Assembly (NCBI GenBank): GCA_036971475.1
Contig: JBAIZL010000002.1
Span: 353,928,082 to 353,992,081, forward strand
Reading direction: 5' to 3'
From: Prosapia bicincta
Taxonomy: Eukaryota > Arthropoda > Insecta > Hemiptera > Cercopidae
DNA: 64,000 bases
Shown here: piece after piece, positions 48,111 through 60,188 of the stretch
Numbering within the stretch: the first letter of the stretch is position 1
How the letters are laid out: each line of letters starts with the position of its first letter
Program-made: the position numbers and the translations under genes
The notes under the pieces: model-generated
Database searches by the model: none
Seen by the model: only the letters and a program-made list of their open reading frames with translations
Told to the model about the DNA's origin: nothing

Positions 48111-49264
48111 GTGATCAAGGAACAAAATTAGTTATTAAAATAAAACAATACATTAAATTGTATGTTGATCAATTACAAATAACTTTTAATTACGTTATGT
48201 ATTTAAATGTCTAAATCATTAAAAATAGTTTAAAAATTATTTTATGTTAAGTAAAGTGATTATAAGCAGTGATGGACGGTGAAAGTGAATTCTGTGCCTT
48301 GTATTTCGTGAAGGGATGGGGGATGTTTTAATATTAGGTTAACTTTTCATATTTGAAGAGGAAATTGTCGGTCTTGACAACGTAAAATTTGTGCACTACA
48401 TGTTCTTGTTTTAAGTCTGATGTTTTTACAAAGTCATAAAGCATTGCCCATTAGTGTCAATTTTTTGAGATTTAGTCAAGAAAGTGTTTATTCTTGAAGT
48501 TTAGAGAATGTGTTAGTTTCCACTGAGGGTACAGGCACAGACAAATCTAATTTCATTTATTTATTGAATGGTCTCAATAAATTATTAATATCAACAAAAT
48601 CTAATTAATTATCAGCACTCGTTATATATGAAGATGTTTACACTTGTGCATCATTAACGGACGGTAACTTCTATGCCCTGCAGGTCGCGGGGCGGAGACA
48701 AAATATAAACATATGTGACTTGTTTTGTATTTGATACCATCGTCTACGATTGTTCCAGAAACGTTTTACTACAAATGTTTTGAGGCGAATTTAGACTCTT
48801 CTTCTTTGAACTTTCTTATTCGAATATGTTGTTCCGATAGCTTTATAGAATGTTTTATAATACTGTGGCGTCGTTTCTGTGGAAACACTCATAAACCTTT
48901 AGCAACCATATGAATTTAGAGGAATCTCTATAGATAAGCATTTAAATAGGAAATACAAAACATATATATATACTTGTAGAAGATATCAAAACCTAAATGC
49001 AAAATGTTTTTCTTAATTTTTGGATTGCCAAGAATATTTAAAAGAAATTCGTTTATGGCAGTTCTTCGCCCAAAACACATTTCAAGGACCATCTCATAGG
49101 TCGCTACTTTGACAAGGACTGCTAAAATTCTAAGCTTAAATTGAAGATTACACGGAAAATAATTGGAGTTATATTACTTATTAGTAATCAATTTATGGTT
49201 TGCCGACTCACTTACTTTAAAGAAAAAAACTATTCTTACATATGAATATTAAATTTAATGCTAC
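48111..49264. other. Downstream region, no exon recognised
   Basis: Searched for a fourth exon of the preceding gene; the acceptor-like site before 48,268 leads immediately to an in-frame stop. Nothing else seen. Confidence 0.35.
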
Positions 49265-49885
49265 CACAATTTTATTACAAGTACATTCAAAAAGCGCTTT
49301 ATTTTTATTTAAGATACAAAATATAAAACTATCACATGTTACAATTCCTAGATCCAAGCGAATTTATTAGTCTTAGTTATATTAATATTTTTTTGGAACA
49401 AAGAGTTGATGAAACTTAAAAAAAAGTATCAAAAGTCTAATTTTTGTCGCGATAAACAGAGAAAAAACTATTGAGTGAAACTATATTAAGTATATTAATA
49501 ATTCGAAACTATTATAGAGGTCAATTACACATTCTCACAATATAACAACAAATATAGTGAGATGAGTTATATCTGTCCTTTGAATTCATGATTTTGGAGA
49601 AATATTAGGCTCCATACTTGTCACTTTCACTCTGACGTCATACTACATATCTGACGTCATACTGTATATCAAGCCGATTACTATATTTATTCTTCATGAA
49701 GCACGTACTTACGGATACAGTCTCAGCGAACGTGTTAAATAAAAATATTTCAATTTCAGTGACATCTCATTGACCCCTAAAACATTGCCCGCGGACCTCT
49801 AGGGGTTGTTTCCACTTGGGAACCACTGATTTAGAGGTGGACCTCTAGGGGTTGTTTCCACTTGGGAACCACTGATTTAGAGGTA
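49265..49885 (-). mobile_element. Internally deleted hAT derivative
   Basis: Homologous to both ends of the hAT element at 42.4-43.6 kb (shared ttaagatacaaaatata, atcaaaagtct, tctgacgtcat, tttcagtgacatctca and a ttgggaaccact end) but without the transposase centre. The right end contains a perfect 46-bp tandem duplication at 49,793-49,838 and 49,839-49,884. A gacgtcatac segment near 49,635-49,665 is also doubled. Confidence 0.7.
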
Positions 49886-50250
49886 AATAGTGTAGAACTG
49901 TCCTCAGAAGTAAATATACTTGCAGAATGCGAATTTTCTTGTGCCGTTTCATACTTCAGTATGTCTATTTCATTGGTGTAATAAGAAAGAAACGTTCATA
50001 GCTATTTCAAAATAAACCAATCGGAAATGATGCACTAGCAATACAAATATACCATTTGAGGTTTTCTCAAACTGTGTCAGAAATGGGCCGTATGTCATAA
50101 TTCCCTTACGCCTCCCCCAGCCTAGACCTCCCACGAAAGGCCAGTATTGTGACCTCTAAGCTAGTCTTTAGTTTTTCGTTTTGCCGTAAAAACGACATGG
50201 AACGTTATATTGTTGTAATTTTCAGGAGAAAAGTAAGTATTATAATATAG

Positions 50251-50790
50251 TAGAGATGGAACGGTTCCTAAACTTTTCGATTTCGTTATCAATCTCAATT
50301 TAAAATATTTCTTTTGAGTCTAGATTCTTAGGTCGATTCTCGATCCTTTTAGGTTATATATGACTCCATTTTTTTCTCTTATAATATTATAGTTTACATC
50401 TTCATGCCTTTTGTAAAACTCTGTTTTAATGTAATAGGCTAGACAAAACGTTGTTTGCTATGGTTTATGAATAGGAATATCTGAAGGCATGTCAAACATA
50501 TCGGATAAGAGTGACAAATAAACACACCATGAGTGCTTGTGATCGTCTATGTTGTTGCGTTACAAATAATAATAATATTTTCGTTATCTCAAATACACAT
50601 TTGCTTTAATTGTTTAATTCATTCAAACCAACTAATACATAAATAAGGCATTGTTGATGATTTGTTATTTTTCCAATAAATTATACCGAATTTTAACTGT
50701 TGTAATCAATGCAGAATCGAGTATCGACTATCACTAGATACCTTTACAATCAACGATTCCTGGAATCGAGAATCGGATTCAGCGCATCTG
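50251..50790. mobile_element. Possible hAT-like MITE (gattctcgattcc type)
   Basis: Starts tagagatggaacggttcc and ends gattcagcgcatctg; the reverse complement of the right end begins cagatgcgctgaatcc, so only the first few bases and the general cgattc-rich character are shared. Flanking 10-mers tataatatag (50,241-50,250) and tataacatag (50,791-50,800) differ by one base. Ends and duplication length are uncertain. Confidence 0.45.
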
Positions 50791-50800
50791 TATAACATAG

Positions 50801-52569
50801 TGTACGGTCTGGACGATGATGTAGCTATAGGAAAATCATTGTACATAAAAATTATTTGTACTAAAAGTATGAAATAGTTGAGTGGTCGTAAAATTTATCA
50901 AGTGTGATGCATTGTAATTCCATAAATTTTAGATTAAATAAAACGAATAAATTATTTAGATAAATTAAACGACACGAAGTTACAATAAATTTGTTTATTG
51001 TGATTTAGCTGCCACCAGAGTCATCGAAATTCTTCTTGCTTTGACGCCGGCTTAGGATCGGCACCCTTTCGGCCTTATCATCAAACTTTATGGGATGTAA
51101 CCAACCCGCGTCCGTTCAGCGTACACGTTCCAGGGAACGGAACTACGCCGTTTGCAAAATGGGTTACAGAACTGAAATTACTGAACGTTAACAGCATTCA
51201 AAGACTAATCTTCCATAAATTCTTACGTGATGTAAAACATTGACAGAAATTTTCCTTCCCGGGATGTGCGAAAGAACACGGACGAAGCAACAGTGAAACA
51301 CACTTTTAGTGAATAAACGTAGAGCCGACCAGTAAAAAGGGCCGACCAGGCAGAAAAATCCAGTAAAATATCAAACCAGAATTTCGAAATTACAGTAAAG
51401 ATTTTTATATAAACTTTATAATAACACAGGATTTAACTACAAATATCATGTCATATACAAATACCAAATAACTGTAATGTGTAAAGAAAATCCCTTATAA
51501 TGAAAGACAATATTTTAGTTAAAAAACGTGGATTAAAAGTAGTTTAAAAACAGTAAAAGGGAGTGAAAATGTAACTAGGAGGGCCATTGACTTTGGAAAA
51601 TAGCAGCAAGATTATATCGTATGATAGGACAACCCATAAATTAAGAATTTTGTGATTGGAGGAAGTCTCAGCACTAGGAGGGGTAGCAAGAGAGGGAAGC
51701 CGAATACAACGAAGGCAGTTTTTAGCGTGGTATGAGAGGTTAGCCCCGACAGTCGTTTGGAACTCGCTGCGCTTTTTAAATTAAAGTGTAGAAGAATCAT
51801 TAGGCCTAAGTTCATTTGTTGTGGTACCCTGATACCCTAATATGTGAGTTGTCCAACCCTTTTAGGGATTTTACTTTCTAAATGTGGTCTTTTTAACATG
51901 GATTTGTTTTGCGTTTTCTAAGTATTGAAATCAGTAAACAATAGGCAATGAAATTAGTATTTCTAATGTAGAAGCAGAGACGTGACTAACTTTCAAGTTA
52001 CCAAGAACAAATTTAAATGTTTTAAATTGTCGGGTCAAGAAAATTCTAAAGAAATGCAAATTCTAAAATTTAATCCTAAAGTCAGGAATGAAGTCGTAAA
52101 TAAAAAAAGTATAAGGACAGTAAAATTATTACTTTGTAATAAATCCGAACTTTTGAATTTTAAAAACTAAATTTGTGGTAACGCGTAAAACAGTAACGCA
52201 AAGAATGGAGGCAGCAGAGCGATAACCAACACAAAATAATATAAAAGGAAGGACTCAATCGGATCAATCGGCCAAAACAACCTGGGAAGTCTGTACCAAA
52301 CTAGTACCAAGATTTACAAGGACCCTGAAACCTGCTCCAGTTATAAAATGTCAGAGCTTTCTTTTTTCTTAAAAATAAGTAAACATATTAATTTCCCTGG
52401 GACAAATGCGACGCCATATTGGTTTACGTCATATAACCAAGATGGTGGTAATAAACTAGTCAGATTTTAGCAAACGATAAGAAATAAAGTCAAAATGTAT
52501 ACAAAACTAGTAAGAAATAAAAAAAATTTAAGGTTATACAGAAATGTCCGGCAACGGAAATGCTGTTTT
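50801..52569. other. Region before the palindromic element
   Basis: No gene recognised. Near 51,000-51,160 a more GC-rich stretch (gacgccggcttaggatcgg) has no tRNA or protein match I can name. At 52,410-52,450 caagatggtgg resembles the YY1-like motif found inside the element. Confidence 0.35.
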
Positions 52570-52575
52570 GTTATA
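52570..52575. repeat. Left copy of the 6-bp target-site duplication (GTTATA)
   Basis: GTTATA immediately precedes the first base of the left arm; the same hexamer immediately follows the last base of the right arm. Confidence 0.8.
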
Positions 52576-52616
52576 AGTAGAGAAGGCTATCGTTGAGGTG
52601 GGTCACTTGGGCGGGA

Positions 52617-52850
52617 GCCAATAGGAAAGCCGGATTTTCTACCCCCACCCCTTTCCAAGATGGCGGCGCCCATAAGCGCGGGAACAACATTTACACCAAG
52701 CCAATAGGAAAGCCGGATTTGCTACCCCAACCCCTTTCCAAGATGGCGACGCCCATAAGCGCGGGAACAACATTTACACCAAGCCAATAGGAAAGCCGGA
52801 TTTGTTACCCCAACCCCTATCCAAGATGGCGACGCCCATAAGCGTGGGAA
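52617..52850 (+). repeat. 83-bp GC-rich direct repeats, left end, 2.8 copies
   Basis: Units start at 52,617, 52,700 and 52,783. Each begins gccaataggaaagccgga and contains ccaagatggcg(g/a)cgccc and cataagcg(c/t)ggga. gccaat is a CCAAT box (NF-Y type) and caagatggcggc in unit 1 is a close match to the YY1 consensus. Such GC-rich sequence stands out in this AT-rich window and suggests promoter function or protein-bound transposon ends. Confidence 0.9.
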
Positions 52851-53246
52851 GTTCAAATACTCAACTGTCTGTGTGGGAATCGGTAGGCTTACGCCTGACG
52901 GACACCCAACACACGGACACCCGCTCCCGCAGGAGGGAGATGTGTGAAGAGTATGAATATCAGTACAACGAACACTATGTCTGTTTACAGATGTACCGAA
53001 TAACAAGGTCGATTCTCTGTAAGGCCTAATACTGTGTGTAGCAAATATACAAGTTTATTGTTATCTAGACACTTGCACTCCTAACCGCTATGTGTAGAGG
53101 TGAAATAATAATAACTCAAATATCCCCTAGCATAAGGTTAGTCTCGGAGCTCCTGCATGCTCCGTCGTGGGTATTTCCTAGCTTTATAAAGGGAAAAAAC
53201 AACGAAAAAGCCTGTACCTGCTCAGACCTGCACATCCCAGCTAAAT

Positions 53247-53561
53247 TGGATCCAACCTAACCAACACATAGTAGAAGGGGTGATCTCAACAACGTTCAGG
53301 ACCATCCCCGGGGGTTGTTATGAATGAAGAAGGCTCTGAATGACCTTGATCATAGACTATGGGACGTAAATGACTACGTCTAGAGGTAGTTATTGGATAA
53401 CCTAGGCAGGTAAAAATGGATCAAACCTACCCACAGGTATGGGGTGATCTCAACAACGATCAGGACCATCCCCAGGGGTTGGAACGGATGAAGGCGGCTC
53501 TGAATGGCCATGATCATAGACTATGAGGTGTGTTTGACTACTTCTAGAGGTAATTAATGGA
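53247..53561 (+). repeat. ~150-bp imperfect tandem duplication, left arm
   Basis: Copies at 53,247-53,396 and 53,418-53,561 share ggggtgatctcaacaacg, tcaggaccatcccc, atgatcatagactatg-like sequence and tctagaggta. The same pair is mirrored at 62,720-63,034 in the right arm. Confidence 0.85.
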
Positions 53562-54040
53562 AAAAACCAAATCAGGCCTATGACGCAACCACCCCGGGAC
53601 ATCCTCAAAACCCTCCCCGGAGGTAGCTACCGGCGTGGGGTTATCTTAAGATATAACTGTTTAATATATGAAATATCAACGCTCGAACGACTCAGGGCCC
53701 ACCCTAAAATGAACGGTATAACCCAGGGTAATGAGGGATACAAGTTGAATGTTAAATGCCGCGTAGGCCGCTCACTCGAACCCTGACGGGCCAGCGCCTT
53801 AAAAACAAAATATCTAAAAACATACCAGGTATAGCAACAGAGGTATCTAGTAGGGCCTACCTCCAAAGGTAAAAAAATAAACAGTGTAACAAAGCCTTAT
53901 CGCTTGAGTGAACACGTTTGACCTACATGTGCAGGCATGCAGAGATAACGCAAATCCCTAGAACCGCAAAGACAGATAGCTACCGGTGGTCTATTTTCAT
54001 ATTATAAAAATAATAAGCAGTTACCTGTACAGAAAAAATA

Positions 54041-55140
54041 AATACCTTTGCAGATAAGAGAGCAAGAACCTGGACACATAGAAGAATCAAATACGTGTGC
54101 AGACAGAAGAAGCAAGGATCTGGACATATAGAAGAAGCAAAGACCTGGATGGATAGGAAAATAAAGGACCCGGACAGGTATACGAGGCAAAGCCTGGGCA
54201 GATAGAAAAAACAAGGATTTGGACAGGTAGACGAGGTAGGGCTTGGGCAGATAGAAGAAACAACGATCTGGACAGATAGAAGAAGCTAGGACATGGATAG
54301 GTAGACGAGGCAGGGCCTGGACAGATTGAAGAAGCAATGACCCAGAGAGATTGATGAGGTAAGGCTTGGACAGATAGAAGAAGCAAGAACCTGGACAAAT
54401 AGAAGAAGCAAATACCCGGACTGGTATACGGAGTAACGTCCCGGACAGATAGAAGAAACAAATATCTGGACAGATAAAAGAACCAAGGACTTCGGCACGT
54501 AGAGGAACCAATACTTGGACAGACGGAAGAAGCAAGGACATGAACAGATAAGAGAAGTAAGGACCTGGACGGATAGAAGAAGCAAGTACCTGGACAGATA
54601 GAAGAAGCAGGGATATGGACAGATAGGAGAAGCCTTGCCAGATAGGAGGAAGTCCTTGACCTGGACAGATAGAAGAAGCAAATACATGGACACATAGAAG
54701 AAGCAAAGACCTGGACAGATAGAATATGCAAGTACCAGGACAAATAGAAGAAGCGAGTAGTTGGACAGATAGAAGAAGTAAGGACATAGACAGATATGAG
54801 AAGCACGGACTTGGGCAGATAGAAGAAGCAAGTACATGGATACATAGAAGAAGTAAGGATATGGACAGATAGGAGAAGCAAGGACCTGGACCGATAAAAA
54901 GAGCAAATACCTGGACAGATAGAAGAAGCAAGGACCTGTACCGATGGAAGAAGCAAGTACATGGACTGATAGAAGAAGCAAGGACCTGGACCGATAAAAG
55001 AAACAAGCACCTGGGCAGATAGAAGAAGCAGGTACTTGGACAGATAGTAGAAGTAAGCACCTGGACAGACAGAAGAACCAAGGACCTAGACTGATAGAAG
55101 AAGTAAGGACATGGACCGATAAAAGAAACAAGGACCTGGA
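54041..55140 (-). repeat. 25-bp minisatellite, ~44 units, left arm
   Basis: Consensus unit approximates ctggacagatagaagaagca followed by aggac, repeated every 25 bp. Because 25 is not a multiple of three and the pyrimidine-rich strand lacks stops in any phase, all three minus-strand frames stay open (281-359 codons), each giving a 25-residue repeat rich in Leu, Ser, Cys and Phe. This explains the long frames without coding. On the minus strand each unit reads ttcttctatctgtccag-gt, a perfect 3' splice-site shape. Confidence 0.95.
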
Positions 55141-55453
55141 AGAAATGACGCTACCTCATGTCCACAATATATATTAAGCGCTATTGAAAATAGACTACCG
55201 CTCATTCAATATAGTGTGTAATCTAAAGCTTTACAAAAATTGAAAAAGACCTGACATTAACATATAATATCTCGTATCCAAAATATATATATTAAACGCT
55301 AATGAAAATAAACTACCAATCATTCAATATAATCTATGATCTAGGCTTCAGATAATTCGAAAAATGAAGTGTGAAAATATCCTCTCCTATAAATAAACAC
55401 CTATTGTATCATCTAGAGTTAACATAATTTAAAAAAAAAGACTAGTTACTTAC

Positions 55454-55492
55454 AATGCGAGTGTTTATAGGTTGTTGTGACGTAGACGCCAT
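55454..55492 (-). CDS. Candidate first coding exon, left arm
   Basis: Mirror of 60,789-60,827; see that entry. Confidence 0.3.
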
Positions 55493-55795
55493 CTCTCGTG
55501 AATGTATGACCTGCAGTTTAACGGATCACAATAGTTGATCAAAGTATAGCTCTCCTCCCGGGTTGATTGCAGAAAGTCTTCAAAACTAAATAACTTAAAT
55601 AACGGGCTTAAACAGATATAGTCTTTAAAAGATTTTATCAACGCTAGCTTTACAGATACAGGTAAGTCCAAACTGTCTATATCATGTCTGTTCTATACGC
55701 ATGCGCAGACCTCAATAGCGCATAGATTAAACAAAGATAGAGGCACTGTAAAATTTATAAAAAAGAAACATGCTGAAACGTGTTAATGAATAATA

Positions 55796-56092
55796 TTACT
55801 CTGTAATGGCCAAATTCACAGTCTGGCCGACATGTTCGATAACAGTTAAAGATTTGCCTAAAATAGAGCTCAAATCTTCCACAGTCAACGTCGTAGCGTA
55901 TCGCTTTGGAAGAAAGACAGCACGTCTGTCTTCATCATCTACCTGTAAGTCTACAAGTACGGTGTTACCATACTTTGCTTCGACAAAACGCGCATTTACA
56001 ATTTTATATGCCATACCTATCTTTAGATCGCGTATAGGCATAGAACCTACAGAATTTAAAGCTGAAAACTTTGCCGACACTGATGATGACAT
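55796..56092 (-). CDS. 98-codon gene in the left arm (OB-fold-like candidate)
   Basis: Identical protein to 60,189-60,485 in the right arm, transcribed away from the centre of the palindrome, so the element holds two divergent copies. A TATA box lies upstream at 56,179-56,185 (minus strand). See the right-arm entry for the protein description. Confidence 0.7.
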   Translation of the reverse strand: MSSSVSAKFSALNSVGSMPIRDLKIGMAYKIVNARFVEAKYGNTVLVDLQVDDEDRRAVFLPKRYATTLTVEDLSSILGKSLTVIEHVGQTVNLAITE

Positions 56093-56178
56093 TTTTACTA
56101 CTTATTGGCAAACACACACACAGATCACTTGAAACACAGACTATGTAAAAAACACTATATCTCCACCTGTATATAATG

Positions 56179-56185
56179 TTTTATA
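56179..56185 (-). promoter_or_regulatory. TATA box of the left 98-codon gene
   Basis: TATAAAA on the minus strand, about 87 bp before the ATG, mirrored at 60,096-60,102. Confidence 0.55.
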
Positions 56186-56329
56186 CATAGCTGTGGAAGA
56201 GTCCATTTGAGAGGTGAGTGGACGAGTCCAAGCAAGTTGGACTGATCCATAATTACGTCATAACTAAGACTGTTGATTACAACAAGGCGGGCGATACCGT
56301 ATGTAGAGGTAAACACATCGTATTCGATG

Positions 56330-56635
56330 AGAAGTTTAAATACAAGTTAACACATAATATAAAATGCACGGCCTGACTAGGGTTTAACAAACAGTATCCG
56401 ATGAGTAGACTGGCTACGGTTTAACAAATAGTATCCATTGAGTAGGTTGAATACAAACTATCACATAGTATCCATTGTAAATATTGGCTAATGGTTATCA
56501 AATAGTATCTGATACATAGCTGGGCTAATGATTAACACATTGTATCCGATACATAGATTGACTAGGGCTAACACATAGTATCCGAGGCAAAGATTGACTA
56601 ATGGTTAACACATAATATCCATTGCACGGCTTGGG

Positions 56636-56673
<38 letters not shown>

Positions 56674-58030
56674 CCTACATTTTGTGTTATGTATGTAAAC
56701 CCACATATTATGCTAAGCTGGTTACCCATAGACATGGATCTATGGTAATGCAAGAGTAAGCCTAAGTGTAACCCATACCCTGACAACAGTTACCTAGCCT
56801 CACCATAGCCTACATAGGTAGACAACCGATACCTAGCCCGACCATAGGTTACATAGCTAGACAATAGATACCTAACCCTGAATCAAATACATAGCCTGAC
56901 AACCGATACATAGCCTAACAACAGAGCTAGATCACAGACCAACGTTTCAACTACACAACATTATGCTATGTTTAACCAGCCAACATACACGAAGTTCAAA
57001 CGAACAACATTGACACCAAGTTCAAATAGGCTATGGCTGGTGAAGGCTAGATCAACGTTGAAAAACTTACACTAATCAACCAACAAACTTACACATGGTT
57101 CAAATAGGTTATGGAGGGTGAAGACATAATTATAGCTATCAATGCATACCAAAAATAGCTATGCAGAAACCGTCAAGGCCATTACACATATTGTCCAGGT
57201 ATGTTGTATCAGTTACAACATACTGACTAATACGAGTACCTCCATCAAATCTTAGGTAAAGCTACCTTGGAGTCAGGCCTTAGGTAAAGCTACCTCGGAG
57301 TCAGCCCTTAGGTAAAGCAAGACCATAGGTAAAGCTCAGGTAAGGTTGGTAAAACAGCTATCTATGCATGCCCAATCTCAATAGTTACGTTAAAAAGAGC
57401 TACCGATGCTCACCCTACCATAATAGCTACGTACAGACGGCTAATATTGTATAACCTATCACAAGACTTATGTAAAAACAGCTATGCATAACCTGTCACA
57501 ATAACTGCGTAAAGGCAGCTAACAATGCCTACCCCATTAAAATAGCTACGAAAAGATAACAACCAATACATACCCTATCATAATAGCTATGTAAAGACAG
57601 CTAAAGATGCATAACCTAACTCAGTAATGACCGCTATTAAATAATGAACCATCACAACAGCCTCGTAAAGACAGCTACCAACACCACAATAGCTACGTAA
57701 AAACAGTTATCGATCCATGACCCGTATTATACCATTATGTGCGTTACCCTACATCATGTATTAAGCCAATAAACGCCTAAACCTACATTCCTCCTGTATT
57801 AAGCCACGTTACCCCTACATAGGCCTACACCCTGTAGCCAATATGCACGGTACCCTACATTAGCCTACAGATTGCGTTAGGGCAACATACACGTAAACCT
57901 GTATTAGGTATATATGGGTGTTAACCTCCATAGGCCTACATATTGTGTTAGGTCGATATACCTGTAAATCTGCAGACACCCTGCATTAAGCCAATATGCA
58001 TGATACGGTACATAGGCCTATAAGTCAATA
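56330..58030 (+). repeat. Series of degenerate short tandem arrays, inner left arm
   Basis: At least five motif families in succession: acacatagtatccgatacat units (56,340-56,635), TA microsatellite (56,639-56,668), cctagcc-accatagcctacatag units (56,770-56,930), gttcaaataggctatgg units (57,000-57,120), three cttaggtaaagctacct units of ~28 bp (57,250-57,330), nnatagctacgtaaagacagct units (57,370-57,720) and aagccaata-cctacatt units (57,740-58,030). No coding frame. Mirrored at 58,250-59,950. Confidence 0.75.
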
Positions 58031-58052
58031 AACAGTGTTGTTACGTTTCATT

Positions 58053-58226
58053 GCAGGTGTAGATCATACACACAGAGCTCGACAAATATATGCTTGTTTA
58101 AAACCTTACATTAATACTGTTACGACCGCAATAGCTCACTCTGGACATATCAACATAACCGCAGCAAATGACCTCAAACAAAATGTCGGTCAAGACGGCA
58201 TCCGGACCATCGGCAGGTCATCTGTG
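58053..58226 (+). other. Unique spacer at the palindrome centre, open for 58 codons
   Basis: The only sequence not shared by the arms. It is exactly 174 bp and, on the plus strand, open in a frame that also continues into both arms (58,035-58,238). The translation is protein-like (QIYACLKPYINTVTTAIAHS, then GHINITAANDLKQN) while the other strand has stops. A 3' splice-site-like tttcattgcag straddles its left edge. I recognise no family. It may be the remnant of an internal gene caught when the fold-back structure formed, or chance. Confidence 0.4.
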
Positions 58227-59605
58227 AATGAAACGTAACAACACTGTTTATTGACTTATAGGCCTATGTACCGTATCATGCATATTGGCTTAATGCAGGG
58301 TGTCTGCAGATTTACAGGTATATCGACCTAACACAATATGTAGGCCTATGGAGGTTAACACCCATATATACCTAATACAGGTTTACGTGTATGTTGCCCT
58401 AACGCAATCTGTAGGCTAATGTAGGGTACCGTGCATATTGGCTACAGGGTGTAGGCCTATGTAGGGGTAACGTGGCTTAATACAGGAGGAATGTAGGTTT
58501 AGGCGTTTATTGGCTTAATACATGATGTAGGGTAACGCACATAATGGTATAATACGGGTCATGGATCGATAACTGTTTTTACGTAGCTATTGTGGTGTTG
58601 GTAGCTGTCTTTACGAGGCTGTTGTGATGGTTCATTATTTAATAGCGGTCATTACTGAGTTAGGTTATGCATCTTTAGCTGTCTTTACATAGCTATTATG
58701 ATAGGGTATGTATTGGTTGTTATCTTTTCGTAGCTATTTTAATGGGGTAGGCATTGTTAGCTGCCTTTACGCAGTTATTGTGACAGGTTATGCATAGCTG
58801 TTTTTACATAAGTCTTGTGATAGGTTATACAATATTAGCCGTCTGTACGTAGCTATTATGGTAGGGTGAGCATCGGTAGCTCTTTTTAACGTAACTATTG
58901 AGATTGGGCATGCATAGATAGCTGTTTTACCAACCTTACCTGAGCTTTACCTATGGTCTTGCTTTACCTAAGGGCTGACTCCGAGGTAGCTTTACCTAAG
59001 GCCTGACTCCAAGGTAGCTTTACCTAAGATTTGATGGAGGTACTCGTATTAGTCAGTATGTTGTAACTGATACAACATACCTGGACAATATGTGTAATGG
59101 CCTTGACGGTTTCTGCATAGCTATTTTTGGTATGCATTGATAGCTATAATTATGTCTTCACCCTCCATAACCTATTTGAACCATGTGTAAGTTTGTTGGT
59201 TGATTAGTGTAAGTTTTTCAACGTTGATCTAGCCTTCACCAGCCATAGCCTATTTGAACTTGGTGTCAATGTTGTTCGTTTGAACTTCGTGTATGTTGGC
59301 TGGTTAAACATAGCATAATGTTGTGTAGTTGAAACGTTGGTCTGTGATCTAGCTCTGTTGTTAGGCTATGTATCGGTTGTCAGGCTATGTATTTGATTCA
59401 GGGTTAGGTATCTATTGTCTAGCTATGTAACCTATGGTCGGGCTAGGTATCGGTTGTCTACCTATGTAGGCTATGGTGAGGCTAGGTAACTGTTGTCAGG
59501 GTATGGGTTACACTTAGGCTTACTCTTGCATTACCATAGATCCATGTCTATGGGTAACCAGCTTAGCATAATATGTGGGTTTACATACATAACACAAAAT
59601 GTAGG

Positions 59606-59645
<40 letters not shown>

Positions 59646-60095
59646 CCCAAGCCGTGCAATGGATATTATGTGTTAACCATTAGTCAATCTTTGCCTCGGA
59701 TACTATGTGTTAGCCCTAGTCAATCTATGTATCGGATACAATGTGTTAATCATTAGCCCAGCTATGTATCAGATACTATTTGATAACCATTAGCCAATAT
59801 TTACAATGGATACTATGTGATAGTTTGTATTCAACCTACTCAATGGATACTATTTGTTAAACCGTAGCCAGTCTACTCATCGGATACTGTTTGTTAAACC
59901 CTAGTCAGGCCGTGCATTTTATATTATGTGTTAACTTGTATTTAAACTTCTCATCGAATACGATGTGTTTACCTCTACATACGGTATCGCCCGCCTTGTT
60001 GTAATCAACAGTCTTAGTTATGACGTAATTATGGATCAGTCCAACTTGCTTGGACTCGTCCACTCACCTCTCAAATGGACTCTTCCACAGCTATG

Positions 60096-60102
60096 TATAA
60101 AA
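60096..60102 (+). promoter_or_regulatory. TATA box of the right 98-codon gene
   Basis: TATAAAA 87 bp upstream of the ATG at 60,189; transcription would start near 60,125-60,135, leaving a ~55-60-base leader. Confidence 0.55.
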
Positions 60103-60188
60103 CATTATATACAGGTGGAGATATAGTGTTTTTTACATAGTCTGTGTTTCAAGTGATCTGTGTGTGTGTTTGCCAATAAGTAGTAAAA

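Larger units (their letters stand above)
52576..58052 (+). repeat. Left arm of the palindromic element
   Basis: Order from the outside: 41-bp end, three 83-bp GC-rich units, unique part, ~150-bp duplication (53,247-53,396 and 53,418-53,561), minisatellite (54,041-55,140), ~118-bp AT-rich duplication (55,150-55,330), candidate exon (55,454-55,492, minus), 98-codon gene (55,796-56,092, minus), TA microsatellite, degenerate short arrays. Confidence 0.95.

Noticed and set aside
54002..55131. Three overlapping open frames of 281-359 codons encoding Leu/Ser/Cys-rich repeats, mirrored in the right arm
   Set aside because: They are explained by a 25-bp tandem repeat without stops on one strand; all three phases are open, and the proteins are merely translations of the repeat.
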